Positions 1-7,329 are shown, counted from the stretch's first letter. The stretch is DNA of 14,844 bases from Pseudonocardiales bacterium (GCA_025465385.1 JAODNG010000548.1:1-14844); one strand, 5' to 3'. The notes: generated by a model from the sequence alone, not told the origin. Made by a program: numbers and translations.

Positions 1-771
1 GAACAGTCCGCCGTCGCCGCCGCCGTGCCCGCGCAGCACACCCCCGTCGGTGAGGTGCTCGGCGACCGCGTGCACTGTTCGGTCCGCCTGTTGCCACCAG
101 CGCGGCTCGCCGGTGGCGGTGCCCAGCTCGACGCAGGCGCCCAGCACCAGCCCCTGGCAGTAGCTGTAGACGGCTCGCTCGACGGTGCGCACGGAGCCGT
201 CAGGGTTCACCCGCGCCCCGTCGAAGACCAGGCCGGTGCTCGGGTCGATCAGGTGCTCGAGAATCCAGTCGGCCAGCGACGCCGCGATGCCCAGGTTGCC
301 CCGGCGGGCGTAGAAGATCGCCGCCGGGCCGGTCGCCGGGACGTTGACGAAATCGTCGCCGACTCGCCACCGCATCCCGCCGCTCGGCCCCCGACCGAAC
401 CGCAATCGGCGCATGATGGCCTGCTCCGCGCCCGGCTTGCGGATCCCAGCCAGCGCTGCGCTGCGCTGCAACGCCAAGCCGAGCCAGGCAACGTCGTCGT
501 AGTAGTCGTTGACCCAACCGGTGAGGTTGCGCACCCGCACACCGCGGACCAGGGCCGCGGTGGTGTCCCGCCGCCATTGCGTCGGGGCGCGCTGGTAGGC
601 GTCGAGCGTGCAGTCCAGCAGGTGCGCCTGCCACCAGTAATGCCAGTGTGCCGAACGTCCCGGCCAGCCGGGTCGCCCCAACCGGGTGTCGGGCAGGCTC
701 CATAGCCAGCGCAAGTGCCGGGTGTGCACCGCGCGTTCCGCCGCGGCCGCGCGGGCCGCCCACACACTCAC
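1..771 (-). CDS. GH76-family glycoside hydrolase (predicted alpha-1,6-mannanase-like), 3' end missing
   Basis: This gene is partial: 257 codons are visible and it runs off the left edge without a stop. It resembles glycoside hydrolase family 76, an (alpha/alpha)6-barrel family acting on alpha-1,6-mannan. The clearest motif is NDYYDDVAWLGLAL at residues 89-102. Its paired aspartates D92-D93 match the adjacent catalytic Asp pair known in the family. Tryptophan-rich stretches (HWHYWWQAH near 42-50) and a repeat-like VYSYCQGLVLGA segment near 201-212 suit an alpha-barrel. No signal peptide is visible, so a cytoplasmic location, or turnover of mannose-containing glycans inside the cell, is an inference. 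The GTG start overlaps the TGA of the upstream methyltransferase (GTGA), which implies translational coupling; a second GTG lies two codons later. The family call is fairly secure. The substrate is not known. Confidence 0.82.
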   Translation of the reverse strand, partial: MSVWAARAAAAERAVHTRHLRWLWSLPDTRLGRPGWPGRSAHWHYWWQAHLLDCTLDAYQRAPTQWRRDTTAALVRGVRVRNLTGWVNDYYDDVAWLGLALQRSAALAGIRKPGAEQAIMRRLRFGRGPSGGMRWRVGDDFVNVPATGPAAIFYARRGNLGIAASLADWILEHLIDPSTGLVFDGARVNPDGSVRTVERAVYSYCQGLVLGACVELGTATGEPRWWQQADRTVHAVAEHLTDGGVLRGHGGGDGGLF

Positions 772-1481
772 CAGGCCGTCCCGAGATCGGCGTGCTGGCG
801 GATCCAGGCGTGCATGGCGATCCCGGCGGCCACCCCGGCGTTGATCGACCGGGTCGAGCCGAACTGCGCGATCGAGACAGTCAACGCGGCCCCCTTGCGA
901 GCTTCGGCGGTCAGGCCAGGGCCTTCCTGCCCGAACAGGAGCAGGCAATGCCGCGGCAAGCTGGCGGTCTCCAAACGCAGCGCGCCAGGAGAGTTGTCCA
1001 CCCCCACCACAGTGAGCCCCGTCGTGGCGGCGTGCGCGAGCAGCTCCGCGATGTCGTCATGGTGGCGCAGATGCTGGTAGCGGTCGGTAACCATGGCGCC
1101 CCGGCGGTTCCACCGGCGGCGGCCCACGATGTGCACCTCTGCCACAGCGAAGGCGTTCGCGGTGCGCACCACGGTGCCTATGTTGTGGTCGTGGCCGAAG
1201 TTCTCGATCGCCACGTGCACTGGGTGGCGGCGGGCGTCCAACGCGGCGACCACCGCGTCGCGGCGCCAATACCGGTAGGCGTCGACGACGTTGCGACGGT
1301 CGCCCTCGCGCAGCAGCTCCGGGTCGTAGCGTTCGTCGTCGGGCCACGGGCCGGGCCAGGGACCGACGCCGACGGTCTCACCCCACTCGGTCGCGCCAGG
1401 CTGTAGCGGCTGCTGTGCGTGGCGTTCAGTGCTGTAGCGCTCGTGGGTCAGCGGTGGCCTCGGCGCGATGCCATCAATCAC
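768..1481 (-). CDS. TrmH/SpoU-family RNA 2'-O-methyltransferase (SPOUT fold)
   Basis: This is a predicted S-adenosylmethionine-dependent 2'-O-ribose methyltransferase acting on tRNA or rRNA. All three SPOUT motifs are present: motif 1 around residues 100-107 (NIGTVVRT, with the conserved Asn and Arg), motif 2 LLFGQEGPGL at 181-190, and motif 3 at 203-220 (SIAQFG through the SINAG segment). The last two form the knotted cofactor site in this family. It resembles M. tuberculosis Rv0380c. I chose the GTG at 1481 because GGGGAG sits four to five bases upstream. In-frame TTG (1502) and GTG (1496) are alternatives, and many relatives begin nearer the TEWGE segment at residue 31. A TAGTGT candidate -10 lies at 1533-1538 (minus). 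The stop overlaps the start of the GH76-like gene. The target RNA cannot be told from sequence. Confidence 0.88.
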   Translation of the reverse strand: MIDGIAPRPPLTHERYSTERHAQQPLQPGATEWGETVGVGPWPGPWPDDERYDPELLREGDRRNVVDAYRYWRRDAVVAALDARRHPVHVAIENFGHDHNIGTVVRTANAFAVAEVHIVGRRRWNRRGAMVTDRYQHLRHHDDIAELLAHAATTGLTVVGVDNSPGALRLETASLPRHCLLLFGQEGPGLTAEARKGAALTVSIAQFGSTRSINAGVAAGIAMHAWIRQHADLGTAW

Positions 1482-1650
1482 GCGTCTCCCCGCCACCCGC
1501 AAAGACCCGCTACGTCGCTGCCCACAACGTCGACACTAGCCACCGCTGCGCTCGATTCGACCCGCGGCCGCGCTCCCGGATGGCTTGCGATGCGCACGCT
1601 GGAACATGACCACCGCAGGAGGTGCGTACCGTTCTTGGAAACGTGCCACT

Positions 1651-1666
1651 TCTGCCAGATGGCAGA
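1651..1666. promoter_or_regulatory. palindromic candidate operator upstream of the P450 gene
   Basis: TCTGCCA and TGGCAGA form a perfect 7-bp inverted repeat separated by two bases. It lies about 50 bp before the P450 start codon. Just downstream is the most AT-rich patch of the intergenic region (TGTATAAG, 1667-1674), a plausible -10. The palindrome would then fill the -10/-35 spacer, the usual place for a repressor site. No regulator gene is in the window, so the binding protein is unknown. Seen: the palindrome. Inferred: its role. Confidence 0.5.
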
Positions 1667-1713
1667 TGTATAAGGGTGCGCATGATGTCTGACACCGCAG
1701 CGAGGTGGAACGC

Positions 1714-3081
1714 ATGACTACGACAACGCGCGTCGCCGATCCACAGTCGTATCCGCTGCCACCGTGGGTCCAAATGCCGTGGCTGGAGCGACTGCGAGCA
1801 GCCAAGGCGTACCACACCGGCGGAGAGCGGATCCGCGACGCCGCCGGGCCGGTGGCCCTCGTCAAGCTGGGTCCACGTGGGCTCACCCCCGTGGGTGCGG
1901 TGGTGACCTCGCCCCAAGGCGCCCGGGACGTGCTCGCCGGGACGGATGCCTCCATCGATAAGGAAATGATCTTACATGTGCAGGCTCGGGTCCACGGCGA
2001 CAATGTGTTCAACATGGCGCATGAGCGGTGGTTGCCGCGGCGGCGGGCGCTGCAACCGCTGTTCACCAAGAAACACGTCGCTACCTTCGCCGGGCACATG
2101 GCTCTCGCTGCCCAGGAGGTGGTCGCGAAGTGGCCGCTGAAGCGACAGGTTGATCTGAATGAGGAATGCCGCACACTGACGTTGCGCGTCATTGGCAGGT
2201 CGGTGTTCGGGATTGAGCTCGGCGACCGGGCTCAGCAACTCGGTCCGCACATTGAACGGGTCTTGCGGTACCCGACCGGGCGAGCAACGACCCCGGTTCG
2301 GGCTCCGGCTGCACTTCCAACACCCGCCCGCTGGCGGTATCGCAGATCGCTGACGGTGATCCAGGCCGTGGTCGAGGAGGCCTTAGCCGCGTTCCGGGCC
2401 GACCCTTCACGCGACGCGCCGCTGGTGCGCCGTTTGGTCGAGACGACGGATCCGGCGACGGGGCAGCCGCTCACCGACGAGGCGATCCGCGACGAACTCA
2501 TTATCTTCCTGCTGGCTGGTCATGACACGACTGCGACAACGCTCACGTACGCGTTGTGGGCCCTGGGACACCACCGAGAGATCCAAGAACGCGTTGCGGC
2601 CGAGGTCGCAGAGCTGGGCAAGCGGACGCTCACAGTCGACGACGTGCCTCACTTGACCCACACCGTGCAAGTGATTCATGAAGCACTCCGGCTGTGCCCG
2701 CCCGCTGCCGCAGTGGGGCGCCTTGCCATGACCGACATCGTGGTCGACGGTTTCCGGATTCCGGCTGGCACGAATCTCATCGTCGGTGTCTACGCGCTGC
2801 ACCGCGATCCGGCGCTGTGGGAGGACCCTGAGCGGTTCGATCCTGACCGGTTCAGTCCGCAACGGTCGAAGGGGCGCAACCGGTGGCAGTACCTGCCCTT
2901 CGGCGGCGGACCACGGTCTTGTATCGGCGACCATTTCGCGATGCTGGAGGCCACGCTCGGGCTGGCGACCCTGGTCCGGGCGGTCGAGATCACATCGATC
3001 GACGACGAGTTTCCGCTCGCCCTGCCGTTCACGATGACCGCTGATGGGCCGATCCCAGCCAAGGTGCACAACCGGTCCTGA
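1714..3081 (+). CDS. cytochrome P450 monooxygenase
   Basis: This is a soluble bacterial cytochrome P450 of 455 residues, a normal length. It should use a ferredoxin/reductase pair, since no reductase domain is fused and none is encoded nearby. Signatures in order are: a C-helix WLPRRRALQPLF near 106-117; I-helix AGHDTT at 268-273 with the oxygen-activating acid/Thr pair; the ExxR motif EALR at 323-326; PERFDPDRF; and the heme loop FGGGPRSCIGDHFA with the axial thiolate Cys403. The ATG at 1714 is chosen over an in-frame GTG at 1705 because GAGGTGG (1702-1708) is a well-placed ribosome binding site for the ATG. The gene is on the opposite strand to its neighbours and separates the TrmH and pyrE counterparts. 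It looks like a lineage-specific insertion. The substrate is unknown, and no biosynthetic cluster surrounds it. Confidence 0.95.
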   Translation: MTTTTRVADPQSYPLPPWVQMPWLERLRAAKAYHTGGERIRDAAGPVALVKLGPRGLTPVGAVVTSPQGARDVLAGTDASIDKEMILHVQARVHGDNVFNMAHERWLPRRRALQPLFTKKHVATFAGHMALAAQEVVAKWPLKRQVDLNEECRTLTLRVIGRSVFGIELGDRAQQLGPHIERVLRYPTGRATTPVRAPAALPTPARWRYRRSLTVIQAVVEEALAAFRADPSRDAPLVRRLVETTDPATGQPLTDEAIRDELIIFLLAGHDTTATTLTYALWALGHHREIQERVAAEVAELGKRTLTVDDVPHLTHTVQVIHEALRLCPPAAAVGRLAMTDIVVDGFRIPAGTNLIVGVYALHRDPALWEDPERFDPDRFSPQRSKGRNRWQYLPFGGGPRSCIGDHFAMLEATLGLATLVRAVEITSIDDEFPLALPFTMTADGPIPAKVHNRS

Positions 3082-3130
3082 CCGGCGCGCGAAGGACATC
3101 ATCACCTAACTTCCAGGATCCGGTGCTGTG

Positions 3131-3150
3131 GAATGGGGCGCATGCCATTC
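3131..3150. terminator. weak stem-loop between convergent P450 and pyrE
   Basis: GAATGG and CCATTC form a 6-bp perfect stem around an 8-base loop in the 74-bp gap between two genes that converge. There is no T-tract on either side. It could end transcription from both directions, but the stem is short and this is a guess from position. Confidence 0.3.
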
Positions 3151-3155
3151 GTCGA

Positions 3156-3692
3156 TCACCGCAACCCCAGATCGCTGATGTTCAGCACTGCGCGGTAGGG
3201 CAGGCCGGCGGCTTCGATGGCCTGGCGGGCTCCGGTGTCACGGTCCACCACGGTGGCCACGCCCACGACGTCGGCTCCCGCGTCGCGCAGCGCCGCCACG
3301 GCGGTGAGCACCGAGGCGCCAGTAGTCGAGGTGTCCTCGACGGCGAGCACCGGACGGCCGACGACGTCAGGGCCCTCGATGCGCCGCTGCATCCCGTGCT
3401 GCTTGGTCGCGGTTCGCACCACAAAGGCGTCCACCGGTGGGCCGGGTGCATGCAAAACCGCTGTCGCGACCGGATCGGCACCCAGGGTCAAGCCGCCCAC
3501 CGCATGGTAGGACCAGTCGCTGGTCAGTTCCCGGACCAGCCGCCCGATCAGCGGCGCGGCCTCGTGATGCAACGTGGCGCGGCGCAGGTCGACGTAGTAG
3601 TCGGCCTGCGCCCCGGACGACAGCGTGACCCGGCCGTGCACCACCGCCAGCTCACGGACCAGCGCTGCCAGGCGAACCCGCGCCTGGGTCAT
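3156..3692 (-). CDS. pyrE: orotate phosphoribosyltransferase
   Basis: PyrE joins orotate to PRPP to give orotidine 5'-monophosphate in de novo pyrimidine synthesis, in the cytoplasm. The protein is 178 residues, close to the short actinobacterial form. It has the substrate segment SSGAQADYYVDLR near 25-37 and the PRPP-binding motif VLAVEDTSTTGAS at 115-127. The mobile catalytic loop reads RTATKQHG at 93-100, where the usual form is RKxxKxHG, so one expected loop lysine is a threonine. The ATG overlaps the SDR stop (ATGA) and AGGG lies 5-8 bases upstream, so the two are probably co-transcribed and translationally coupled. A longer in-frame extension upstream is just the SDR gene read in another frame. 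The enzyme assignment is strong. Confidence 0.95.
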   Translation of the reverse strand: MTQARVRLAALVRELAVVHGRVTLSSGAQADYYVDLRRATLHHEAAPLIGRLVRELTSDWSYHAVGGLTLGADPVATAVLHAPGPPVDAFVVRTATKQHGMQRRIEGPDVVGRPVLAVEDTSTTGASVLTAVAALRDAGADVVGVATVVDRDTGARQAIEAAGLPYRAVLNISDLGLR

Positions 3693-4459
3693 GTGCGACC
3701 CTGCGTGGTGCGTCCGGCGAGGCGCCTGACGAGGCTGCGAGGGAGCACGCCAACCAGCCCCACCAGGGCCCGGTACTGCAGGCCCGGCACGGAAATAGTG
3801 CGGCCGCGCCGGAGGTCGGTCAGGCAGTCGCGGACGACGGTGTCGGCGTCCAGCCAGAACGCTGAGGGGCTGCCGGTCATGTCCATCCCGGCGCGGCCAT
3901 GGAACTCCGTGCGGACATAACCGGGGCACAGTGCCAGCACCTGCACCCCGGTGCCGGCCAGCGCCACCGCGAGCCCCTCGGACAGCATCGTGACGTACGC
4001 CTTGCTCGCGCCGTAGGTAGTGCCGCGGCCGGGCAGAAAGCTCGCCACGCTGGACACGTTGATCACCGCACCGTGCCCGGCGTCCACCATGGACGGCAGC
4101 ACGGCGTGAGTCAGCCGCAGCACGCTGGTCACGTTGACGTCCAGCTGGGCCTGCAGGTCAGCGATGTCGGCGTCGAGAAACTCAGTGCCGACGCCGACAC
4201 CCGCGTTGTTCACCAGCAGGTCCACCGAATCACCGGTGCGCAGCCGTTGCTCGACCACCTGCCGTTCGCTGGCGCTGGCCAGATCCGCGGGCAAGACCTC
4301 GACGCTCACCCCGTGACGTTGCGATAGCTCGGCAGAAAGCTGCTGCAGCCGTTCGCGGTTCCTGGCGACGAGCACGAGGTCGTAGCCTTCGGCAGCGAGC
4401 CTCCGGGCGAAGGCGCCGCCGATCCCGGCCGTGGGACCGGTAATCAGCGCGGTCGGCAT
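3689..4459 (-). CDS. short-chain dehydrogenase/reductase (SDR, classical)
   Basis: This is a 256-residue Rossmann-fold oxidoreductase using NAD(P)H. Classical SDR landmarks are all present: the nucleotide-binding TGPTAGIG at 7-14, NNAG at 84-87, catalytic Ser136 in INVSSVAS, and the Tyr149-x3-Lys153 pair in YGASK. VLVARNRERL near 29-38, with an Arg after the second strand, hints at NADP preference (inference). The substrate cannot be deduced. The C-terminal 30 residues (LVGVLPRSLVRRLAGR) are basic and amphipathic and may touch a membrane or partner. It overlaps pyrE by four bases and probably forms an operon with it. There is no clear ribosome binding site before the ATG. The region just upstream contains one arm of a 13-bp inverted repeat. 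Confidence 0.93.
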   Translation of the reverse strand: MPTALITGPTAGIGGAFARRLAAEGYDLVLVARNRERLQQLSAELSQRHGVSVEVLPADLASASERQVVEQRLRTGDSVDLLVNNAGVGVGTEFLDADIADLQAQLDVNVTSVLRLTHAVLPSMVDAGHGAVINVSSVASFLPGRGTTYGASKAYVTMLSEGLAVALAGTGVQVLALCPGYVRTEFHGRAGMDMTGSPSAFWLDADTVVRDCLTDLRRGRTISVPGLQYRALVGLVGVLPRSLVRRLAGRTTQGRT

Positions 4460-4482
4460 GGTCTGCAGGTTAGCCGCTCGGT

Positions 4483-4601
4483 GTCACGAAGCTGGTCGGT
4501 AGCCGGCCGCCGACGACGTCATCGCCTGGGTCGGACCCACCCTGCAGCGCTACGTGACCGGCTCGCCAGCGCAGCACCCCGAACATGGCCAGCTTCGTGA
4601 C
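4483..4601. repeat. 13-bp perfect inverted repeat bracketing the end of the first DUF418 gene
   Basis: GTCACGAAGCTGG at 4483-4495 and its exact reverse complement at 4589-4601 flank 93 bp. The segment covers the last 27 codons of the DUF418 gene, its stop, and the gap before the SDR start. The tail has no counterpart in the paralogue next door. No clear target duplication is visible at the outer ends. It may be a small inserted element or a long-range RNA stem. Confidence 0.55.
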
Positions 4602-5781
4602 TCGCCCCCGATGGGCGGTAAGTAAGGCGGCGAAGCAGCACCTCAGCCGGTCCCCGGTAACCGCGGCGGCTCATCGCCTCTGCCAACAACACGGTCATCG
4701 CCCAGGTCAGGGCCGCCACCAGGGCGATCTCAGCGAGACCGAGTCGATTACCGAGGCCACCGCCGTAGGCGGCCAGCACCGCGACGAAGACCACAGATTG
4801 CAGCAGGTAACAGGTCATCGAGCGCTGCCCGCACGCGGCCAGCGCGCTGACCACCGGCCCCAGCCGGTCCCGATTCTGCATGCGGACCGCGACGAGGCCG
4901 GCGATAGCGGCGTAGCCCACCCCGCCGGCGTATCCGGAGAAGGTGTGCGCCCCGCCGGCGAGCAACTCCACCGCCTCGGACGACGGCGTCCACCAGGTGG
5001 CCCGCACCAGGCCCCAGGGCACCCCTCCGATCGCCGCCAGCCCGATGCCGAGCACCGCCGCGCGTCGCAGGAAGTACTGGTGGCGCTCTGGATCATCGAG
5101 TATCCGCCGGCGCGCCGCCCACACGCCCAGCAGCACGGCGGGGACCAGCATGAACATCGAACCGATGATGCTGCCCTGCACCCATTGCGCAACCCGGATC
5201 GCTGCTGCGTACAGCGGGTCGGGCGTGGCGGCCGCCGTCACATGCAGGGGACTCAACCGGTGCTCAAACCCACGGAACAGGGCAATAGGCACCACCCACA
5301 ACGCGCTGGTGATCAGCAGTGTTCGGTCCCGGGCGCGCAACAGCACCTCGGCCAGCAGGACGGCAATCAATCCGTAGGCGCCGATGATGTCCCCGCAGAA
5401 CAGCAGAAGAGCATGGCAGAAGCCGATGAGCACCATCCACCATCCGCGTCTGCGGACGAGCCTGCAGACGGTGATCTCATCGATGCCCCGACCGCTGTGC
5501 CGGTGCAACATCTGGACGATGCCGTAGCCGAACAGCAACGCATACATGGGGTACGCGCGGTCCCGCACAAAGATTGTCTCGACCAGGAGGAGTACCTGGT
5601 CGACGATTGGGTTGCCACGCAGCCACAGACCGTCGCCCAAGGCAAGCTTCCCGTACTGGTACAGACAGGCGTTGGCCAGCGCGATGAGCAGCAGCATGGC
5701 GCCCCGCGCCAAGTCGGGTGCAAGCGACCGCGCCGAAACCGCGACCGCCCCGATCGGGCGCGCATCCATCGCTTTAGTCAT
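4519..5781 (-). CDS. DUF418 (YeiB-type) polytopic membrane protein, copy 1
   Basis: This integral membrane protein of 420 residues belongs to the DUF418/YeiB group, whose biochemical role is not established. The N-terminal segment SLAPDLARGAMLLLIALAN near residues 18-36 matches the family's opening motif and first helix. Several further hydrophobic spans follow, and the conserved C-terminal half includes ACGQRSMTCYLLQS. It is a close paralogue of the next gene upstream, roughly two-thirds identical by eye. Its final 27 or so residues (Ser/Arg/Gly-rich, ending WVRPRR) have no match there. The ATG at 5781 is preferred over a longer reading frame from 5835, because a GGGGGG ribosome binding site precedes it and it aligns with the paralogue start. 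That site lies in a hairpin. It may be co-transcribed with the SDR and pyrE. Confidence 0.92.
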   Translation of the reverse strand: MTKAMDARPIGAVAVSARSLAPDLARGAMLLLIALANACLYQYGKLALGDGLWLRGNPIVDQVLLLVETIFVRDRAYPMYALLFGYGIVQMLHRHSGRGIDEITVCRLVRRRGWWMVLIGFCHALLLFCGDIIGAYGLIAVLLAEVLLRARDRTLLITSALWVVPIALFRGFEHRLSPLHVTAAATPDPLYAAAIRVAQWVQGSIIGSMFMLVPAVLLGVWAARRRILDDPERHQYFLRRAAVLGIGLAAIGGVPWGLVRATWWTPSSEAVELLAGGAHTFSGYAGGVGYAAIAGLVAVRMQNRDRLGPVVSALAACGQRSMTCYLLQSVVFVAVLAAYGGGLGNRLGLAEIALVAALTWAMTVLLAEAMSRRGYRGPAEVLLRRLTYRPSGASHEAGHVRGAALASRSRSAAGWVRPRR

Positions 5782-5782
5782 A

Positions 5783-5827
5783 ATCCCCCCGTTAGGGGAG
5801 ATCGTCTTGCGTCGTCCGGGCGTTACC
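5783..5827 (-). promoter_or_regulatory. leader hairpin over the ribosome binding site of DUF418 copy 1
   Basis: On the minus strand, ATCTCCCC and GGGGGGAT pair around a TAAC loop (plus coordinates 5783-5802). The result is an 8-bp stem with one G-U pair, ending two bases before the ATG. The G-run is the ribosome binding site, so the stem would hide it. A GGTAACGCCC box at 5818-5827 is shared with the leader of copy 2. Sequestration is inferred from geometry. Confidence 0.5.
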
Positions 5828-5859
5828 AGACTCACATCAACTACATAGAGTTACTCCGC

Positions 5860-7095
5860 TCACCGTGGCACGGTCGTCGATGCGCCGTAGGTGAGGCGGC
5901 GAAGGAGCACCTCAGCCGGCCCCCGGTAGCCGCGACGACTCATAGCCTGCGCGAGCACCACCGTCAGTGCCCAGGTCGCGGTGGCCAGCATGGCGATCTC
6001 GGCGAGCCCCAGCCGGTTACCGAGACCACCGCCGTAGGCGGCCAGCACCGCGACGAACACCACGGACTGCAGCAGGTAGCAGGTCATCGACCGCTGCCCG
6101 CAGGCCGCCAACGCGTTGATCACCGTTCCGGGTCGTTTTCGCGTCGCATCGATGCCGGCACCGCCGTCGCTCCCGCTACCGCTAGCGACGCGGATTGCGA
6201 CGAGTCCGGCGATCGCGGCATAGCCCATGCCGCCGGCGTAGCCGGTCAGGGTCTGCACCACGCCCGCGAGCATGGCCATCGCCTCGGACGGCGGTTCCCC
6301 CCACGAGTTCCGCACCAGTGCCCAAGGCAGTCCACCAACGGCGGCCAGGCCCACGCCGAACACGGCTACGCGCAGCAACAGCCGCCGATGCCGCTCCGGC
6401 TCGTCGAGCAGCCGCCGCCGGGCCGCCCACACTCCGAGCAGCAGGGGGGGAACCAGCGAAAAGATCGCGCCGATGACGCTGCCGTGCACCCATTCCGCCA
6501 CTCGGAGGCCCGCCGCTGTCACCGGATCCGGCGTGGAACTGGCCCTCGCGCTGAGGAAAGTCAACCGGCTGTCCAGCGTACGGAACAGCACGACCGGTAT
6601 CGTCCACGACGCAGCCATTATCAGTAGAGTTCGGTCACGGGCGCGAATCAGTACCTCGGCCAGCAGGACCGCGAGTAGTCCGTACGCGCCGATGATATCG
6701 CCGGAGAACAGCAGTAGGGCATGGAAGAAGCCGATCAACATCATCCACAGTCCCCGTCTGCGGACGAGTCTTCGGACAGTCAGCTCATCGACTCCGCTGC
6801 TGGTCAGCCGCCGGAGCAACTGGACGATTCCGTAGCCGAATAACAAGGTGAACATCGGGTATGCGCGACCTCGAACAAAAATCGTCTCCAGCAGCAAGAC
6901 CACCTGGTCAACTACCGGATGTCCGCGCACCCATACGCCGGTCCCGAAAGTGCCTGACCCGTACAGGTAGAGAGGGGTATTGGCCAGCGCGATGAGCAGC
7001 AGCATGGCGCCACGTGCCAAGTCCGGCGCGAGCGACCGTTGCGCCACCGCAATCGCGCCGATCGGGCGTGCACCGACAGCATTGGATTCCGCCAC
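5860..7095 (-). CDS. DUF418 (YeiB-type) polytopic membrane protein, copy 2
   Basis: This is the second of two tandem DUF418 integral membrane proteins, with 411 residues from the chosen start. It opens with ARPIGAIAVAQRSLAPDLARG, shared almost exactly with copy 1, and then has multiple hydrophobic spans. It contains a 41-residue stretch (from ALAACGQRSM to GLAEIA) identical to copy 1. It also carries a Gly/Ser/Asp-rich insertion (SGSGSDGGAG) in a loop just before that stretch. I chose the GTG at 7095 because GAGGGG lies six bases before it and the alignment with copy 1 begins there. A frame running on to 7239 would add an unconvincing N-terminus. Copy 1 follows after 78 bp, so an operon is likely. 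The function is unknown. Family members are often guessed to be transporters, without firm evidence. Confidence 0.92.
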   Translation of the reverse strand: MAESNAVGARPIGAIAVAQRSLAPDLARGAMLLLIALANTPLYLYGSGTFGTGVWVRGHPVVDQVVLLLETIFVRGRAYPMFTLLFGYGIVQLLRRLTSSGVDELTVRRLVRRRGLWMMLIGFFHALLLFSGDIIGAYGLLAVLLAEVLIRARDRTLLIMAASWTIPVVLFRTLDSRLTFLSARASSTPDPVTAAGLRVAEWVHGSVIGAIFSLVPPLLLGVWAARRRLLDEPERHRRLLLRVAVFGVGLAAVGGLPWALVRNSWGEPPSEAMAMLAGVVQTLTGYAGGMGYAAIAGLVAIRVASGSGSDGGAGIDATRKRPGTVINALAACGQRSMTCYLLQSVVFVAVLAAYGGGLGNRLGLAEIAMLATATWALTVVLAQAMSRRGYRGPAEVLLRRLTYGASTTVPR

Positions 7096-7152
7096 GATCG
7101 TCCCCTCAAGCGCTGTATGGGGAAGATCGGCTGACTCCGTCCCGGCGTTACC
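7096..7152 (-). promoter_or_regulatory. leader hairpin over the ribosome binding site of DUF418 copy 2
   Basis: Minus-strand GATCTTCCCC and GGGGACGATC form a 10-bp stem with one mismatch and a 13-base loop (plus 7096-7128). It ends directly at the GTG start and includes the GAGGGG ribosome binding site. A GGTAACGCC box at 7144-7152 matches the box in the copy 1 leader. Stem position is kept while loop length and bases differ between the copies. Confidence 0.5.
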
Positions 7153-7280
7153 GGCCACCGAACTGGTAGCCGCGTCAAGAAATCTCGACTCGGTGACGTT
7201 CGCCTTGGTCACGGCTTGATCGTTGATCTTAGGGCACACCGGGGCACAAGAACCGGCGTAGCGGCTGTTCGGAACGCGAG

Positions 7281-7311
7281 GGCGGGCCCCCGCTGTGCGC
7301 GAGGGCCCGCC
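7281..7311 (-). terminator. strong stem-loop after the His-rich peptide gene
   Basis: GGCGGGCCC and GGGCCCGCC form a perfect 9-bp, all-GC stem around a 13-base loop, starting 18 bases past the peptide gene's stop. No T-run follows, which is common for actinobacterial terminators. It would insulate the peptide gene from the DUF418 genes downstream. Confidence 0.65.
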
Positions 7312-7329
7312 GTTTCGAGCTGTCAGTGC

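Noticed and set aside
4585..6627. Very long plus-strand open frame (680 codons) opposite both DUF418 genes
   Set aside because: It is Gln/His/Arg/Pro-rich low-complexity translation antisense to clear membrane proteins with conserved motifs. Stop-free antisense frames are expected at this GC content.
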